From the NCBI GenBank assembly GCA_002171155.1, contig NHHF01000082.1, forward strand, positions 1 to 27,933: a stretch of 27,933 nt of DNA, read 5' to 3'. Below, one piece after another: positions 1 to 8,799 of the stretch (position 1 is the first letter of the stretch; each line of letters opens with the position of its first letter). A model generated the notes under the pieces. That model saw nothing but the letters and a program-made list of their open reading frames with translations. It had not been told where the DNA came from and did not search any database. The translations under genes were made by a program, and so were the position numbers. The stretch comes from Betaproteobacteria bacterium TMED156 (GTDB taxonomy: Bacteria; Pseudomonadota; Gammaproteobacteria; Burkholderiales; Burkholderiaceae_A).

Positions 1-783
1 CAAGGAAAAAGATTACAAGGTTTTACCGAACCTGGAAAATCAGTTTTAGATTTGTCTTTCAAGATTTTAGAAAACGTTCGAAATATTAAAGACGTAAAAG
101 AAGAGTTTTCCTCAGAGGATTCAGGTCAACTCATATTAGCTACAACACACACACAAGCCAGGTATTCCTTGCCAGAATTAATCAAATCCTATCGTGAATC
201 ATTTCCCGAGGTTCGGTTTGTTTTGCATCAAGCAAGCCCTCCAGAAATCTCCAGTATGCTTGATAGTGGGGAGGCGGACCTAGCAATTGCAACTGAGTCG
301 TTAAAAGAGGATCCTCGATTTGTAACGTTTCCTTTCTATCATTGGTATCATGGAATTGTGGTAACCGCAAACCATCCTCTAACAAAAAAAAATAAACTAG
401 ATTTAGAGGATTTGAGTGAATATCCGATAATTACTTATCACAAAGGCTTCACCGGAAGAGCAAAGATTGATGAGTCCTTCGAAAAAAAGAAAATAAACAT
501 CAATGTTGTTCTGGAGGCATTAGACGCTGATGTGATCAAGGCTTACGTTGCTCTTAACATGGGTATTGGAATAATTGCATCTATGGCCTATGACAATGAT
601 TTAGATACTAATTTAGTGCTTCTAGATGCTAGTAACTTGTTCCCTCAAAATACTACAGTTCTAGCCTGCAGAAAAGATAGGGTTTTAAAAGGGTATGTAG
701 CTGAATTTGCTAGTATTTGTCTCAAGAACCTATCCACTGAAAAAATTAAAGAGATGACTTTGTCTGAAAAATTTAAACACTAA
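1..783 (+). CDS. cysB: LysR-type regulator CysB (5' end outside window)
   Basis: This is a partial gene. The reading frame is open from base 1, so about 50-60 N-terminal residues, holding the winged helix-turn-helix, lie outside the window. The 260 residues present start in the linker (GKRLQGFTEPGK) and continue into the periplasmic-binding-protein-like effector domain. The segment ATTHTQARYSLP carries the Thr-x-Thr-Gln pattern that CysB proteins use to bind sulfate or N-acetylserine-type ligands. ITYHKGFTGR and EALDADVIKAYV are further CysB/Cbl hallmarks. CysB activates sulfate uptake and cysteine biosynthesis genes under sulfur limitation. The close paralogue Cbl/SsuR (sulfonate use) cannot be fully excluded. 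panB starts one base after the stop, so the two are probably co-transcribed. No autoregulatory site can be seen because the promoter is outside the window. Confidence 0.9.
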   Translation, partial: QGKRLQGFTEPGKSVLDLSFKILENVRNIKDVKEEFSSEDSGQLILATTHTQARYSLPELIKSYRESFPEVRFVLHQASPPEISSMLDSGEADLAIATESLKEDPRFVTFPFYHWYHGIVVTANHPLTKKNKLDLEDLSEYPIITYHKGFTGRAKIDESFEKKKININVVLEALDADVIKAYVALNMGIGIIASMAYDNDLDTNLVLLDASNLFPQNTTVLACRKDRVLKGYVAEFASICLKNLSTEKIKEMTLSEKFKH

Positions 784-784
784 A

Positions 785-1576
785 ATGACAATAAATATTC
801 AACAACTCATTAAGCAAAAAAAAATTGGTTTGCCAATTTGTATGTTGACCTGTTACGACGCAACTTTTGCAAAGTTGCTTGATAAATGTGGTGTAGAGAT
901 CATTTTAGTAGGTGATTCTTTGGGAATGGTTGTTCAAGGTAATTCTTCAACCATTAAAGTTAAGATGTCAGATATGATTTATCATACTAGGTGTGTGTCA
1001 AAAGCCGCCAAAAATGCAATGGTTATGGTTGATATGCCATTTGGTAGCTATCAAGAATCCCCTCGACAAGCTTATTCAAATGCTGCGCTACTAATGGAAG
1101 CGGGAGCAAAAATAATAAAGCTTGAGGGTGGAGAATGGTTGGCAGAAACAGTTTCTTTCTTGTCCGATAGAGGTATTCCAACTTGCGCCCATCTAGGACT
1201 TACACCCCAGTCAGTACACAAACTTGGAGGTTATAAAATTCAAGGTAAAAGTCTCGAAAATGCCGAGAAAATTGTGCGTGCTGCAAAAATTCTAGAGGGT
1301 AGTGGAGTTGATTTAATTGTTTTAGAATTGATCCCAACAGAGTTAGGGAAGAGAATTTCTAAGTTGATTTCAATCCCTACTATCGGAATTGGAGCTGGTG
1401 TTTATGTTGACGGCCAAGTTTTAGTTTTACACGATATTTTAGGACTCACTCCAAGTCCAAATCCCAGGTTTGTTAAGAGTTTCTTTTATTCAGGCGACTC
1501 GATTGAACAAGCTATAAAAAATTATATTCTGGCAGTCAAAGAAAAAAAATACCCTGATTCTTCAAACTCATATTGA
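785..1576 (+). CDS. panB: 3-methyl-2-oxobutanoate hydroxymethyltransferase (ketopantoate synthase)
   Basis: PanB transfers a hydroxymethyl group from 5,10-methylene-tetrahydrofolate to alpha-ketoisovalerate, giving ketopantoate, the first committed step of pantothenate/CoA synthesis in the cytoplasm. The 263-residue protein has the usual family length and TIM-barrel motifs. Visible residues include metal/substrate aspartates D44 (VGDSLG) and D83 (MVDMPFGSY), E114 (KLEGG), the AHLGLTPQSVHKLGGY loop at about 135-150, and the catalytic glutamate E181 (LELIP), which matches the E. coli numbering. IGIGAG lies near the C-terminus. The ATG begins one base after the cysB stop without a recognisable Shine-Dalgarno site, suggesting coupled translation. 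panC, the common partner, does not follow; the next gene is convergent, 8 bases away. The function is firmly supported. Confidence 0.97.
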   Translation: MTINIQQLIKQKKIGLPICMLTCYDATFAKLLDKCGVEIILVGDSLGMVVQGNSSTIKVKMSDMIYHTRCVSKAAKNAMVMVDMPFGSYQESPRQAYSNAALLMEAGAKIIKLEGGEWLAETVSFLSDRGIPTCAHLGLTPQSVHKLGGYKIQGKSLENAEKIVRAAKILEGSGVDLIVLELIPTELGKRISKLISIPTIGIGAGVYVDGQVLVLHDILGLTPSPNPRFVKSFFYSGDSIEQAIKNYILAVKEKKYPDSSNSY

Positions 1577-1584
1577 CTTATTAT

Positions 1585-2487
1585 TCATGCCTCCTTGTCA
1601 AAACTAGACCAAACAGCTACAAAAACGATTAAAAAACCTCCAACCATAACGTTAGTGTCTGATAATTTATTAAAGAAAATTGCCGATGAGATTGTGGCAA
1701 CGGGAATTTCAATAAGCATGAGTAGCGAAGTTGTTTGAACTGATATTTTCGAGCCTCCATATTGCAAACAGAAATTTGCTGAACCTAGAGAAACTGCTAG
1801 CAGAATAATTGTAGTGAAAACAAAAGTTGAGTTTATTGAGTAAAAAGAATTAAGTTGATAAATTGGATTAGAGAAAAGATCAAAAAAACTGAGAATAAAC
1901 ATAATTAATAAAGCAAAAAAGGGAATTAGACATGAACCAAAAAAAATAGAAAAACTTCTTTCAAAAGAGGAAAAAGATTCTGCTTTTCTTAAAAATACAT
2001 TAGCTAATGCAAAGAAAACACCTCCCAACAAAGCCAAATACTCATATAAGTCTACTTTTCCACTACCAAGAAAATGCTTATGAATTTCTAAAACAATTGC
2101 CAAACCTATAAATGCTATGAAAATTCGAAAAATTTTTTTAAATCCTAATTTTTCTGAAAGAAAAATCTTTGCAAAAATTGCAGACCAGATTGGCATTAAG
2201 TAAAACATGAAGACAACCCTTACTACATCGCCATTTGTAACTGCCCAATTAAAACAAATATTAGTCAAACCATAGGCTAAAGACATTATTAGCAAAGTTT
2301 TTGAACTAAAAAATGAAAAAAAAATTCTAGGGCTAAAACTTAAAAGTAGTGCAGTAAGTAATAAATATGAAAAAAAAGTCGTCCAAATTACTGAAAGACC
2401 ATTTTCTTGCAACAAATTCATTGGAAGCCAAGCCAGCCCCCAAACTAAAGCGTTGAATAAAACACATAAATGTGGCAAAAAATTCAT
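1585..2487 (-). CDS. EamA/DMT-family 10-TM permease
   Basis: This 300-residue, strongly hydrophobic protein has about ten predicted membrane segments arranged as two EamA-like halves (roughly 1-140 and 145-295), typical of drug/metabolite transporter superfamily inner-membrane exporters. The N-terminus (LFNALVWGLAWLPMNLLQ) and FMFYLMPIWSAIFAKIFLSEKL are characteristic of EamA repeats: a kinked helix, then a short positively flanked loop. The substrate cannot be read from sequence; family members export amino acids, metabolites or drugs. The gene lies 29 bases downstream of ppc on the same strand and may share its transcript, and it ends 8 bases from the convergent panB stop. The ATG at 2487 gives the expected first helix and was kept. 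Confidence 0.85.
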   Translation of the reverse strand: MNFLPHLCVLFNALVWGLAWLPMNLLQENGLSVIWTTFFSYLLLTALLLSFSPRIFFSFFSSKTLLIMSLAYGLTNICFNWAVTNGDVVRVVFMFYLMPIWSAIFAKIFLSEKLGFKKIFRIFIAFIGLAIVLEIHKHFLGSGKVDLYEYLALLGGVFFALANVFLRKAESFSSFERSFSIFFGSCLIPFFALLIMFILSFFDLFSNPIYQLNSFYSINSTFVFTTIILLAVSLGSANFCLQYGGSKISVQTTSLLMLIEIPVATISSAIFFNKLSDTNVMVGGFLIVFVAVWSSFDKEA

Positions 2488-2516
2488 TGGAAAGTATAAG
2501 AAAAAACAACTGTCAA

Positions 2517-5264
2517 CTAACCAGTATTTCTTATACCAGTTGCAACACCGTTAATTGTTAGATGAATACCTCTTTTTGTTCGTTCATCTTGAATACCAGC
2601 TCTCCATCTTCGAATCAACTCCACCTGCAAATGATTCAATGGATCTAAATAAGCAAATCTTCTATGTAATGAACCTGCAAGCTGAGGATTTGATGATAAA
2701 CTATCACCCGATCCTGTAACAAACTCCAAGGCACCTTTAGTTCTACTCCATTCATCTTTAATTCTGGAAAATATTTTTCTAGAAGTCTTTGCATCTTTAC
2801 CTAATCTTGCATATCTTCTAGCGATTCCAATATCTGCTTTAGCCATCACCATGTCTATATTTGAAATCAAGGCCTGAAAAAAAGGCCAATCTCTTGCCAT
2901 TTCTAAAAGAAGAGCTCTATTTGTTTGTGGAGACTCAAGTGCAAATGACTCTAAAGCGGTGCCAAACCCGAACCATCCTGGTAAAGCAAGTCGGCTTTGA
3001 CCCCATGAAAAACTCCATGGGATGGCTCTTAAATCTTCAATACTTTTCTTTTCTGACGCCCCGCCTGGTCTTGCTGCAGGCCTTGAACCTATATTTAAAG
3101 CAGCTATTTCAGATATTGGTGTACTGTTGAAAAAATAATTTGAAAAGCCCTCGCTCTCATAAACCATTTTTCTGTAGGCTAAGTACCCAAATTCTGAGAG
3201 TCTACCGGCAGCATTAATGAAAACATCAGGAATCTCTTTTTCTGGCGGAAGCAGTGTTGACTCAATTGTCGCTGATACAAAAGTTTCTAAGTTAAGCCGA
3301 CCTAACTCCGGAGTGCCGTACTTATTTGAAATTATTTCACCTTGTTCTGTTAGTCGTATTTGACCTCTGACTGTATTGGGTGGTTGAGCTAATATTGCCT
3401 GATAACTTGGTCCTCCTCCCCTACCAACTGTTCCACCTCTCCCATGGAAGAGTCTAAGTGTAACTCCTTTAATTTCTTTGAAGAGATTTACTAAGTTTGT
3501 TGATGCCTGATAAACTTCCCAGCTACTAGTTAAAACACCACCATCTTTATTACTATCTGAGTATCCAAGCATTATGTCCTGTAAACCTCCTGAATGCCTC
3601 ATTAAGTCAGCAATTCCGGTCAAATTGTAAAAATCTCGCATTATCTCATCAGATCTTCTAAGATCTTCAATGGTTTCAAACAATGGGACTATGACTAATT
3701 TCAATTGAGCGCCAAAATCTAAACTTGAATGCATCAATCCAGTTTCTTTTTGAAGAAGAGCAACCTCTAGAAGATCACTAACCTCTTCAGTATGACTGAT
3801 TATGTAATGCCTAATGACCTCAGGTCCGAAAGTTTTTATTAAATCATTGGCTTTTTCAAAAACACTTAACTCTGATAGACATTTATCAGAGTATTCAGCT
3901 CCCAAAACTCTCAAACATCTTGCATCTTTTAATAAGGTAATTAAGAGTTTTTGTTTATCTAACTCTGATAAGTCAGGATAATTCAAAGAAATTCTTGCTT
4001 TACATAACAACTCACTAATTACGGACTGATGCATATCTGAACTCTGTCTTAAATCAACCGTAGCTAAATGAAATCCAAATACTTTTACAGCTCTCAGAAG
4101 AGATGAGAGTCTTGGGGCTATTAAGCGATCCCCTTTATTTTCTCGTAAAGAATTTTCAACCACAGTCAAATCAGATAAAAATTCCCCAGGATGAGTATAA
4201 GGATACGAGGAGGGAACTGCGTGAGGTTTTGCATTAGTTCCAGTTAAACTTTCAAGTGTTGCAGCTAATCGAGCATAAATGCCAATCAGGGCCTGCCTGT
4301 ATGGTTCATCTTTTCTGTGTGGATTTGAATCTTTAGCGGCAACAGCTAATTTTTGAAGTTCATAACTCGATCCTCCCAAACGCTGAGACATAGACATTTC
4401 AGAACCAAGCAAATTTATTTCTGTAAGGTAATGTCTTAATATTGTTTCTCCATGTCGACGCACAGACAGGTCCAAAGTATCAGAACTTACATTAGGGTTT
4501 CCATCTCTGTCCCCTCCTATCCAATTACCCATCCTAAAAAAACTAGCAATCGACTGTCCACCAAGTTTTTCCTCGAGTGAATCATATAAGCGAGGAATTT
4601 CCTTTAAAAATGTATTTTTGTAGACTGCCAAAACATTTTCAATTTCATCTGCAACAGATAATTTTGAGGATCTTAAAAGACGTGTCTGCCAAAGTTGGGT
4701 AATGATAGCTCTTATTTTATTCTCATTATCAAGAAGACTTAGTTTCGATTCCTGATTAATCAGTTCGCCTCGATCCTTCAATAATTTGGCTATCTCTTTC
4801 TCAGCATCTAGAACACTAGTTCTTTGCACCTCAGTTGGATGAGCTGTTAAAACTGGTGAAACATGCGCTTTGCCCAAAAAAGCTAGCACTTCACTAGTCT
4901 TTATTTTAGATCGCTCAAGTCTTGTAAATAGATGATTAAGAGAACCTGGTTTGCCGGTAGATGGGGACGTATTTAAAGAGTCATTTAATATTTTTAATTG
5001 GGATTGATCCTCAGCTATGTTTATAAAATGCAAAAAAAATGTAAATGCTCTTATAACAACGACAGCTTCATCAGGACTAAGTCTCTTTAAAATTTTGTCA
5101 AGAGCTTTACCAGCATCAACATCATCATGCCGCCGATAAGCAACACTTAATCTTCGAACTTTTTCTATGAGTTCGAAGATTTTTTCTCCCTCTTGCTCTC
5201 TTAACGTGTCTCCAAGTAAATTTCCAAGGAAACGAATATCCTGCTCAAAATAATCATCATTCAT
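2517..5264 (-). CDS. ppc: Phosphoenolpyruvate carboxylase
   Basis: This enzyme carboxylates phosphoenolpyruvate with bicarbonate to oxaloacetate, replenishing the TCA cycle. At 915 residues it is slightly longer than the E. coli enzyme (883). Key motifs are complete: VLTAHPTEVQRTS with the catalytic histidine H142, the GNWIGGDRDGNPNV signature, MLGYSDSNKDGG, and FHGRGGTVGRGGGP, with H607, R609 and R615 corresponding to E. coli H579, R581 and R587. The C-terminus ends in GIRNTG, matching the family's invariant last residues that shape the active site. The ATG is preceded by AGGGA with a six-base spacer (5271-5275 on the plus strand), one of the better ribosome sites in the window. It follows the epimerase gene by 75 bases and precedes the EamA permease by 29 bases. 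Confidence 0.98.
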   Translation of the reverse strand: MNDDYFEQDIRFLGNLLGDTLREQEGEKIFELIEKVRRLSVAYRRHDDVDAGKALDKILKRLSPDEAVVVIRAFTFFLHFINIAEDQSQLKILNDSLNTSPSTGKPGSLNHLFTRLERSKIKTSEVLAFLGKAHVSPVLTAHPTEVQRTSVLDAEKEIAKLLKDRGELINQESKLSLLDNENKIRAIITQLWQTRLLRSSKLSVADEIENVLAVYKNTFLKEIPRLYDSLEEKLGGQSIASFFRMGNWIGGDRDGNPNVSSDTLDLSVRRHGETILRHYLTEINLLGSEMSMSQRLGGSSYELQKLAVAAKDSNPHRKDEPYRQALIGIYARLAATLESLTGTNAKPHAVPSSYPYTHPGEFLSDLTVVENSLRENKGDRLIAPRLSSLLRAVKVFGFHLATVDLRQSSDMHQSVISELLCKARISLNYPDLSELDKQKLLITLLKDARCLRVLGAEYSDKCLSELSVFEKANDLIKTFGPEVIRHYIISHTEEVSDLLEVALLQKETGLMHSSLDFGAQLKLVIVPLFETIEDLRRSDEIMRDFYNLTGIADLMRHSGGLQDIMLGYSDSNKDGGVLTSSWEVYQASTNLVNLFKEIKGVTLRLFHGRGGTVGRGGGPSYQAILAQPPNTVRGQIRLTEQGEIISNKYGTPELGRLNLETFVSATIESTLLPPEKEIPDVFINAAGRLSEFGYLAYRKMVYESEGFSNYFFNSTPISEIAALNIGSRPAARPGGASEKKSIEDLRAIPWSFSWGQSRLALPGWFGFGTALESFALESPQTNRALLLEMARDWPFFQALISNIDMVMAKADIGIARRYARLGKDAKTSRKIFSRIKDEWSRTKGALEFVTGSGDSLSSNPQLAGSLHRRFAYLDPLNHLQVELIRRWRAGIQDERTKRGIHLTINGVATGIRNTG

Positions 5265-5308
5265 TTAATATCCCTAAAAACCCTTTCTTTTTTTAGAAAA
5301 CGACTAAC

Positions 5309-5336
5309 ACTTTAAAGAAAAATCGTAAAATTTCAA
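5309..5336 (-). promoter_or_regulatory. Candidate sigma-70 promoter for ppc
   Basis: Reading the minus strand between the epimerase stop and ppc there is TTGAAA (plus-strand 5331-5336) and TAAAGT (5309-5314), separated by 16 bases. Transcription would start about 35-40 bases upstream of the ppc ATG, which also has an AGGGA ribosome site. In DNA this AT-rich, such matches arise often by chance, so this is a weak call. It would let ppc be expressed apart from the upstream sugar-nucleotide genes. Confidence 0.3.
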
Positions 5337-5339
5337 ATA

Positions 5340-6371
5340 TCATTTATTGTAATAATCTCTGTACCATGCAACAAACTTACTAATTCCTGTTTCCAATGAT
5401 GTTTTAATTTTTACGCCAGTATGCTCTGAAAAGGCCGACATATCAGCAAATGTTGAGGGAATATCTCCTGCTTGCAAAGGCTTTAAAACGGTTTTTGCTT
5501 TGATGCCGAGCGAATTTTCAATAATAGAAAGAAAACTCGTTAATGATTCAGGCTGACTATTGCCTAAATTTAGAATCTGATATGGTACCTGTTTTTTTTG
5601 TAAGTCTTCAATTAAATCTACTCTATAAAGTGGTTTTTTGTCCAAGACTGCGATTATACCTTCCACAATGTCATCAATATAAGTAAAGTCTCTCTCCATT
5701 TTTCCATAGTTATATATATCGATTTTGTCTCCTGCTAAAATAGCTTTTACAAACTTAAATGCAGCCATATCTGGTCTACCCCATGGCCCATAGACAGTGA
5801 AAAGTCTTAATCCAGTCGATGGTATGTTAAACAAGTGAGAATATACAAATCCAAGCAATTCATTTGATTTTTTGGTTGCCGCATACAAACTTACTGGATG
5901 ATCAACCCTGTCAGCCTCGGAAAAAGGCAGTTTGGTATTTCCTCCATAAACACTTGAGGAGGACGCATATACAAAGTGCTCTGTACCACCGTGTTCTTTA
6001 ATTAACTCCAGTAGGTTTACAAAACCATTTATATTACTATCCACATAAGCCATCGGATTACTTAATGAGTATCTAACTCCTGCTTGAGCAGCTAAATGAA
6101 TAATATATTTGAAAGGTCCAAGTCCGAATATTTTCTCAACTTGTTTCTTATCGCAAAGATCGTATTTTATAAATTCAAAGTTTTTTACATGTTTACAACT
6201 ATTTTCAATTCTTTTAATTCTGGCTAATTTGAGATTAAGATCATAATATTCATTAAGATTATCTATACCTAAAACTTTATATCCACTATTAATTAATTTT
6301 TCAGAAACTGCACTTCCAATGAAGCCTGCAGCTCCTGTCACAAGAATTTTTGGTTTGGAAAATTTTCTCAT
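5340..6371 (-). CDS. UDP-glucuronate 4-epimerase-like NAD-dependent epimerase
   Basis: This is a 343-residue extended short-chain dehydrogenase. The N-terminal Rossmann motif TGAAGFIGS is at residues 12-20. The catalytic set is S138-S140 (YASSSSVYGG) and Y163/K167 (YAATKK). The insert DNLNEYYDLNLKLARI, the string AAQAGVRYSLSNPMAYVDSNI and RLFTVYGPWGRPDMA are characteristic of the CapI/LspL group, which interconverts UDP-glucuronate and UDP-galacturonate, rather than GalE or RfbB. Ugd, encoded two genes upstream on the same strand, would make its substrate. hemF lies between them, with a 9-base gap to this gene. UDP-galacturonate usually feeds capsule, O-antigen or lipid A/core decoration. The subfamily assignment rests on motif recognition; other UDP-sugar epimerase activities are possible. 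Confidence 0.85.
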   Translation of the reverse strand: MRKFSKPKILVTGAAGFIGSAVSEKLINSGYKVLGIDNLNEYYDLNLKLARIKRIENSCKHVKNFEFIKYDLCDKKQVEKIFGLGPFKYIIHLAAQAGVRYSLSNPMAYVDSNINGFVNLLELIKEHGGTEHFVYASSSSVYGGNTKLPFSEADRVDHPVSLYAATKKSNELLGFVYSHLFNIPSTGLRLFTVYGPWGRPDMAAFKFVKAILAGDKIDIYNYGKMERDFTYIDDIVEGIIAVLDKKPLYRVDLIEDLQKKQVPYQILNLGNSQPESLTSFLSIIENSLGIKAKTVLKPLQAGDIPSTFADMSAFSEHTGVKIKTSLETGISKFVAWYRDYYNK

Positions 6372-6380
6372 GTAAGTTAA

Positions 6381-7313
6381 TTACACTTTCAGCCAATCAA
6401 TTGGTTTAAGAAATTCATATAATTTTTCCTCTTTACTTCCTTTTTCTGGTGAGTAATTATAGATCCAACTCACCCTTGGTGGCATTGACATCAATATGCT
6501 TTCGATTCTGCCACCTGATTGTAATCCAAAGATTGTCCCACGATCATAAACCAAATTAAATTCAACATATCGGCTGCGACGGTAAAATTGAAAATTTCTC
6601 TCGCGATCGCCAAAATGTGTATTTTTTCTTAGATCAACTATAGGAAAGTAAGCTTTCGAAAAAGAGTTACCCACTGCGCGAATCATGCTAAAACTTTTAT
6701 CAAAGCCAAGATCAGAAAAATCATCGAAAAATATGCCACCAATTCCTCTGGTCTCCATTCTATGTTTAATATAAAAATATTCATCACATTTCTTTTTGAA
6801 ATCTGGATAATACTTCTTGGAAAATGGGTCAAGAGCCTCTTTACATGTGAAATGGAAATGCTTGGCGTCTTCCTCAAAAATGTAATATGGTGTCAAGTCC
6901 ATACCCCCGCCAAACCACCAAATATCTGATTCATATTTACTGCTGGCATGAGCTATAAAATATCTAATATTCATATGAACAGTCGGAATATATGGGTTTT
7001 TAGGATGAAATACCAAAGAAATTCCAAGTGCTTCAAAAGATCTGCCTACCAACTCAGGTCTTTGAGAAGTTGCCGTGGGAGGAAGCTTATCACCAAAAAC
7101 GTGAGAATAATTTACTCCACCACGCTCTATTAGAGAGCCATTCTCAATAATCCTCGTTCGTCCACTGCCACTTAATTTACTCTCTGAGGATTTTTTCCAA
7201 TCGTCAACTTTGAATAATTTGCTCTCTGTCTTATTGATGATCGAACAGATTGAATCCTGCAATTCTAAGAAATATTTCTCTATATTGTTAATGTTGTTTG
7301 ATTTAATTTTCAA
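6381..7313 (-). CDS. hemF: Oxygen-dependent coproporphyrinogen III oxidase
   Basis: HemF uses O2 to oxidatively decarboxylate coproporphyrinogen III to protoporphyrinogen IX in heme synthesis. The 310-residue length is normal (E. coli 299). Motifs include PTVHMNIRYF with H113, WWFGGGMDLTPYY at about 132-144, DAKHFHFTCKEAL, ETRGIGGIFFDDFSDL and, near the C-terminus, SGGRIESILMSMPPRVSW. It implies an aerobic lifestyle. The setting is odd: it sits between ugd (13-base gap upstream) and the UDP-glucuronate epimerase gene (9-base gap downstream), so heme and cell-surface sugar genes appear to share one transcript. The protein shows no sign of decay. Confidence 0.97.
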   Translation of the reverse strand: MKIKSNNINNIEKYFLELQDSICSIINKTESKLFKVDDWKKSSESKLSGSGRTRIIENGSLIERGGVNYSHVFGDKLPPTATSQRPELVGRSFEALGISLVFHPKNPYIPTVHMNIRYFIAHASSKYESDIWWFGGGMDLTPYYIFEEDAKHFHFTCKEALDPFSKKYYPDFKKKCDEYFYIKHRMETRGIGGIFFDDFSDLGFDKSFSMIRAVGNSFSKAYFPIVDLRKNTHFGDRERNFQFYRRSRYVEFNLVYDRGTIFGLQSGGRIESILMSMPPRVSWIYNYSPEKGSKEEKLYEFLKPIDWLKV

Positions 7314-7326
7314 AATATAATATAAA

Positions 7327-8646
7327 TTATGAAATTCTACCTATAGCATCATAAGTTAAATTATTAGACCTTACCTGCTTCGGATCATAAATATTTCTTC
7401 CGTCAAATATTTTTTTCCCTTTTAGTCTAAAAAAAATTTCACTAAAATCGGGACTTCTAAACTCTTTCCATTCAGTCAAAATAACCAAGGCGTCAGCATT
7501 GTTCAATGCTTCTAAAGTATTTGATGCATATAAAATTCTTTTTCCAAAAATTTTTTTTGCCTCAATCATTGCCACAGGATCATAAACAACAACCGACGCA
7601 CCCATTTTGAGTAAGTTATTTATAACTGCAATGCTTGGGGCTTCTCTCATATCATCAGTACCAGGCTTGAATGAAAGACCCCAAATAGCAAATAAATTAT
7701 CACTTAAATTGTCACCAAAAAATTTAATAATTTTTTTTACTAAAACAAGTTTCTGATTAGCATTAACTCTTTCGACTGAGGATAGCACATCCATTTTTTG
7801 TTTATTGTCATTCGCAGTCTTTATAAGAGCCTTTACGTCTTTAGGAAAACAAGATCCACCGTAACCGCAACCTGGATACAAGAAACTATAGCCAATCCTA
7901 GAATCAGACCCAATACCTAAGCGAACACTCTCAATATCAGCACCAAGTTTCTCAGCTAAATTTGCCAATTCATTCATAAATGAAATTCTAGTAGCTAGCA
8001 TTGCATTTGCTGCATATTTAGTTAATTCTGCAGACCTGACATCCATGGTAATGAATTTGTCCCTGTTCCTCTGAAAAGGAGCATAAATACTTTTCATAAC
8101 TACTCCAGCCTCGTCTGAATCAATTCCAAGTATTATACGATCAGGTTTTTGAAAATCTGAAATTGCCGCACCCTCCTTTAGAAACTCTGGATTTGAAACA
8201 ACTTCAAAAGGAAAAGATTTTTCTCTGATTACTTGCTCTTTCAAAATTGTTTCTTTAACTTTATCCGCAGTTCCAACTGGGACCGTTGACTTGTCAACAA
8301 TAATTTTTTTGGCCGACATGTATCTACCTATATTGGCAGCTGCATCAATCACGTATTGTAAATCAGCAGAGCCATCTTCACCGGGAGGTGTTCCAACTGC
8401 TATAAATTGAACATCTCCGTGATCAACCGACTTTTTGACATCGCTGGTGAATCCTAAACGGCCAGCTTTATAATTTTTTTCAACTAAAGCTGATAAACCA
8501 GGCTCATAAATTGGTATCTTACCTTTTTTCAGCTTTTGTATTTTTGAAATGTCTAAATCTAAACATAAAATATTGTTACCAACATCTGCTAAACATGCGC
8601 CAGTAACTAATCCAACATAACCTGTACCCACAATTGTAATATTCAT
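7327..8646 (-). CDS. ugd: UDP-glucose 6-dehydrogenase
   Basis: Ugd oxidises UDP-glucose twice with NAD+ to UDP-glucuronate in the cytoplasm. The 439-residue protein has the N-terminal NAD fold (GTGYVGLVTG, 7-16), STVPVGT (120-126), FLKEGAAISDFQKPDRI (155-171), and the central KYAANAMLATRISFMNE helix with K210. The catalytic nucleophile C266 sits in GYGGSCFPKD. The C-terminal domain has WGLSFKPGTDDMREAPS. It is the first gene of a minus-strand run (ugd, hemF, epimerase, ppc, permease) and is divergent from rfbB across 153 bases. Its product is the substrate of the epimerase encoded two genes downstream, which is the main reason for reading both as one pathway. Confidence 0.97.
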   Translation of the reverse strand: MNITIVGTGYVGLVTGACLADVGNNILCLDLDISKIQKLKKGKIPIYEPGLSALVEKNYKAGRLGFTSDVKKSVDHGDVQFIAVGTPPGEDGSADLQYVIDAAANIGRYMSAKKIIVDKSTVPVGTADKVKETILKEQVIREKSFPFEVVSNPEFLKEGAAISDFQKPDRIILGIDSDEAGVVMKSIYAPFQRNRDKFITMDVRSAELTKYAANAMLATRISFMNELANLAEKLGADIESVRLGIGSDSRIGYSFLYPGCGYGGSCFPKDVKALIKTANDNKQKMDVLSSVERVNANQKLVLVKKIIKFFGDNLSDNLFAIWGLSFKPGTDDMREAPSIAVINNLLKMGASVVVYDPVAMIEAKKIFGKRILYASNTLEALNNADALVILTEWKEFRSPDFSEIFFRLKGKKIFDGRNIYDPKQVRSNNLTYDAIGRIS

Positions 8647-8799
8647 ACAAAGTCCTAAAATTTAAATTTAGAATGAGAAAAAATGCATTTGATAAATTAT
8701 ATTTATACATCAGTGTTGTTTCACAATTAATATCTCTTAAAAAAATAATTCATTATTATGTTAGTCTTATTTTAAATTTTTTCTAATTCATTTATAAAG
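8647..8799. promoter_or_regulatory. Divergent promoter region between ugd and rfbB
   Basis: At 153 bases this is the largest gene-free stretch in the window, and it must hold the promoters for both the ugd run and the rhamnose operon. Facing ugd, the minus strand has a perfect TATAAT (plus-strand 8696-8701) with TTGTGA upstream (8721-8726), but the 19-base spacer is longer than ideal. Closer to ugd lies a near-palindrome at 8655-8671 made only of A/T runs with CTA/TAG ends. Facing rfbB no convincing -35/-10 pair was found. No hairpin with a T-run was seen. Confidence 0.4.

Noticed and set aside
8655..8671. Near-palindrome of A/T runs upstream of ugd as an operator
   Set aside because: It contains almost only A/T runs and is expected by chance at this base composition; no second copy was found elsewhere in the window.
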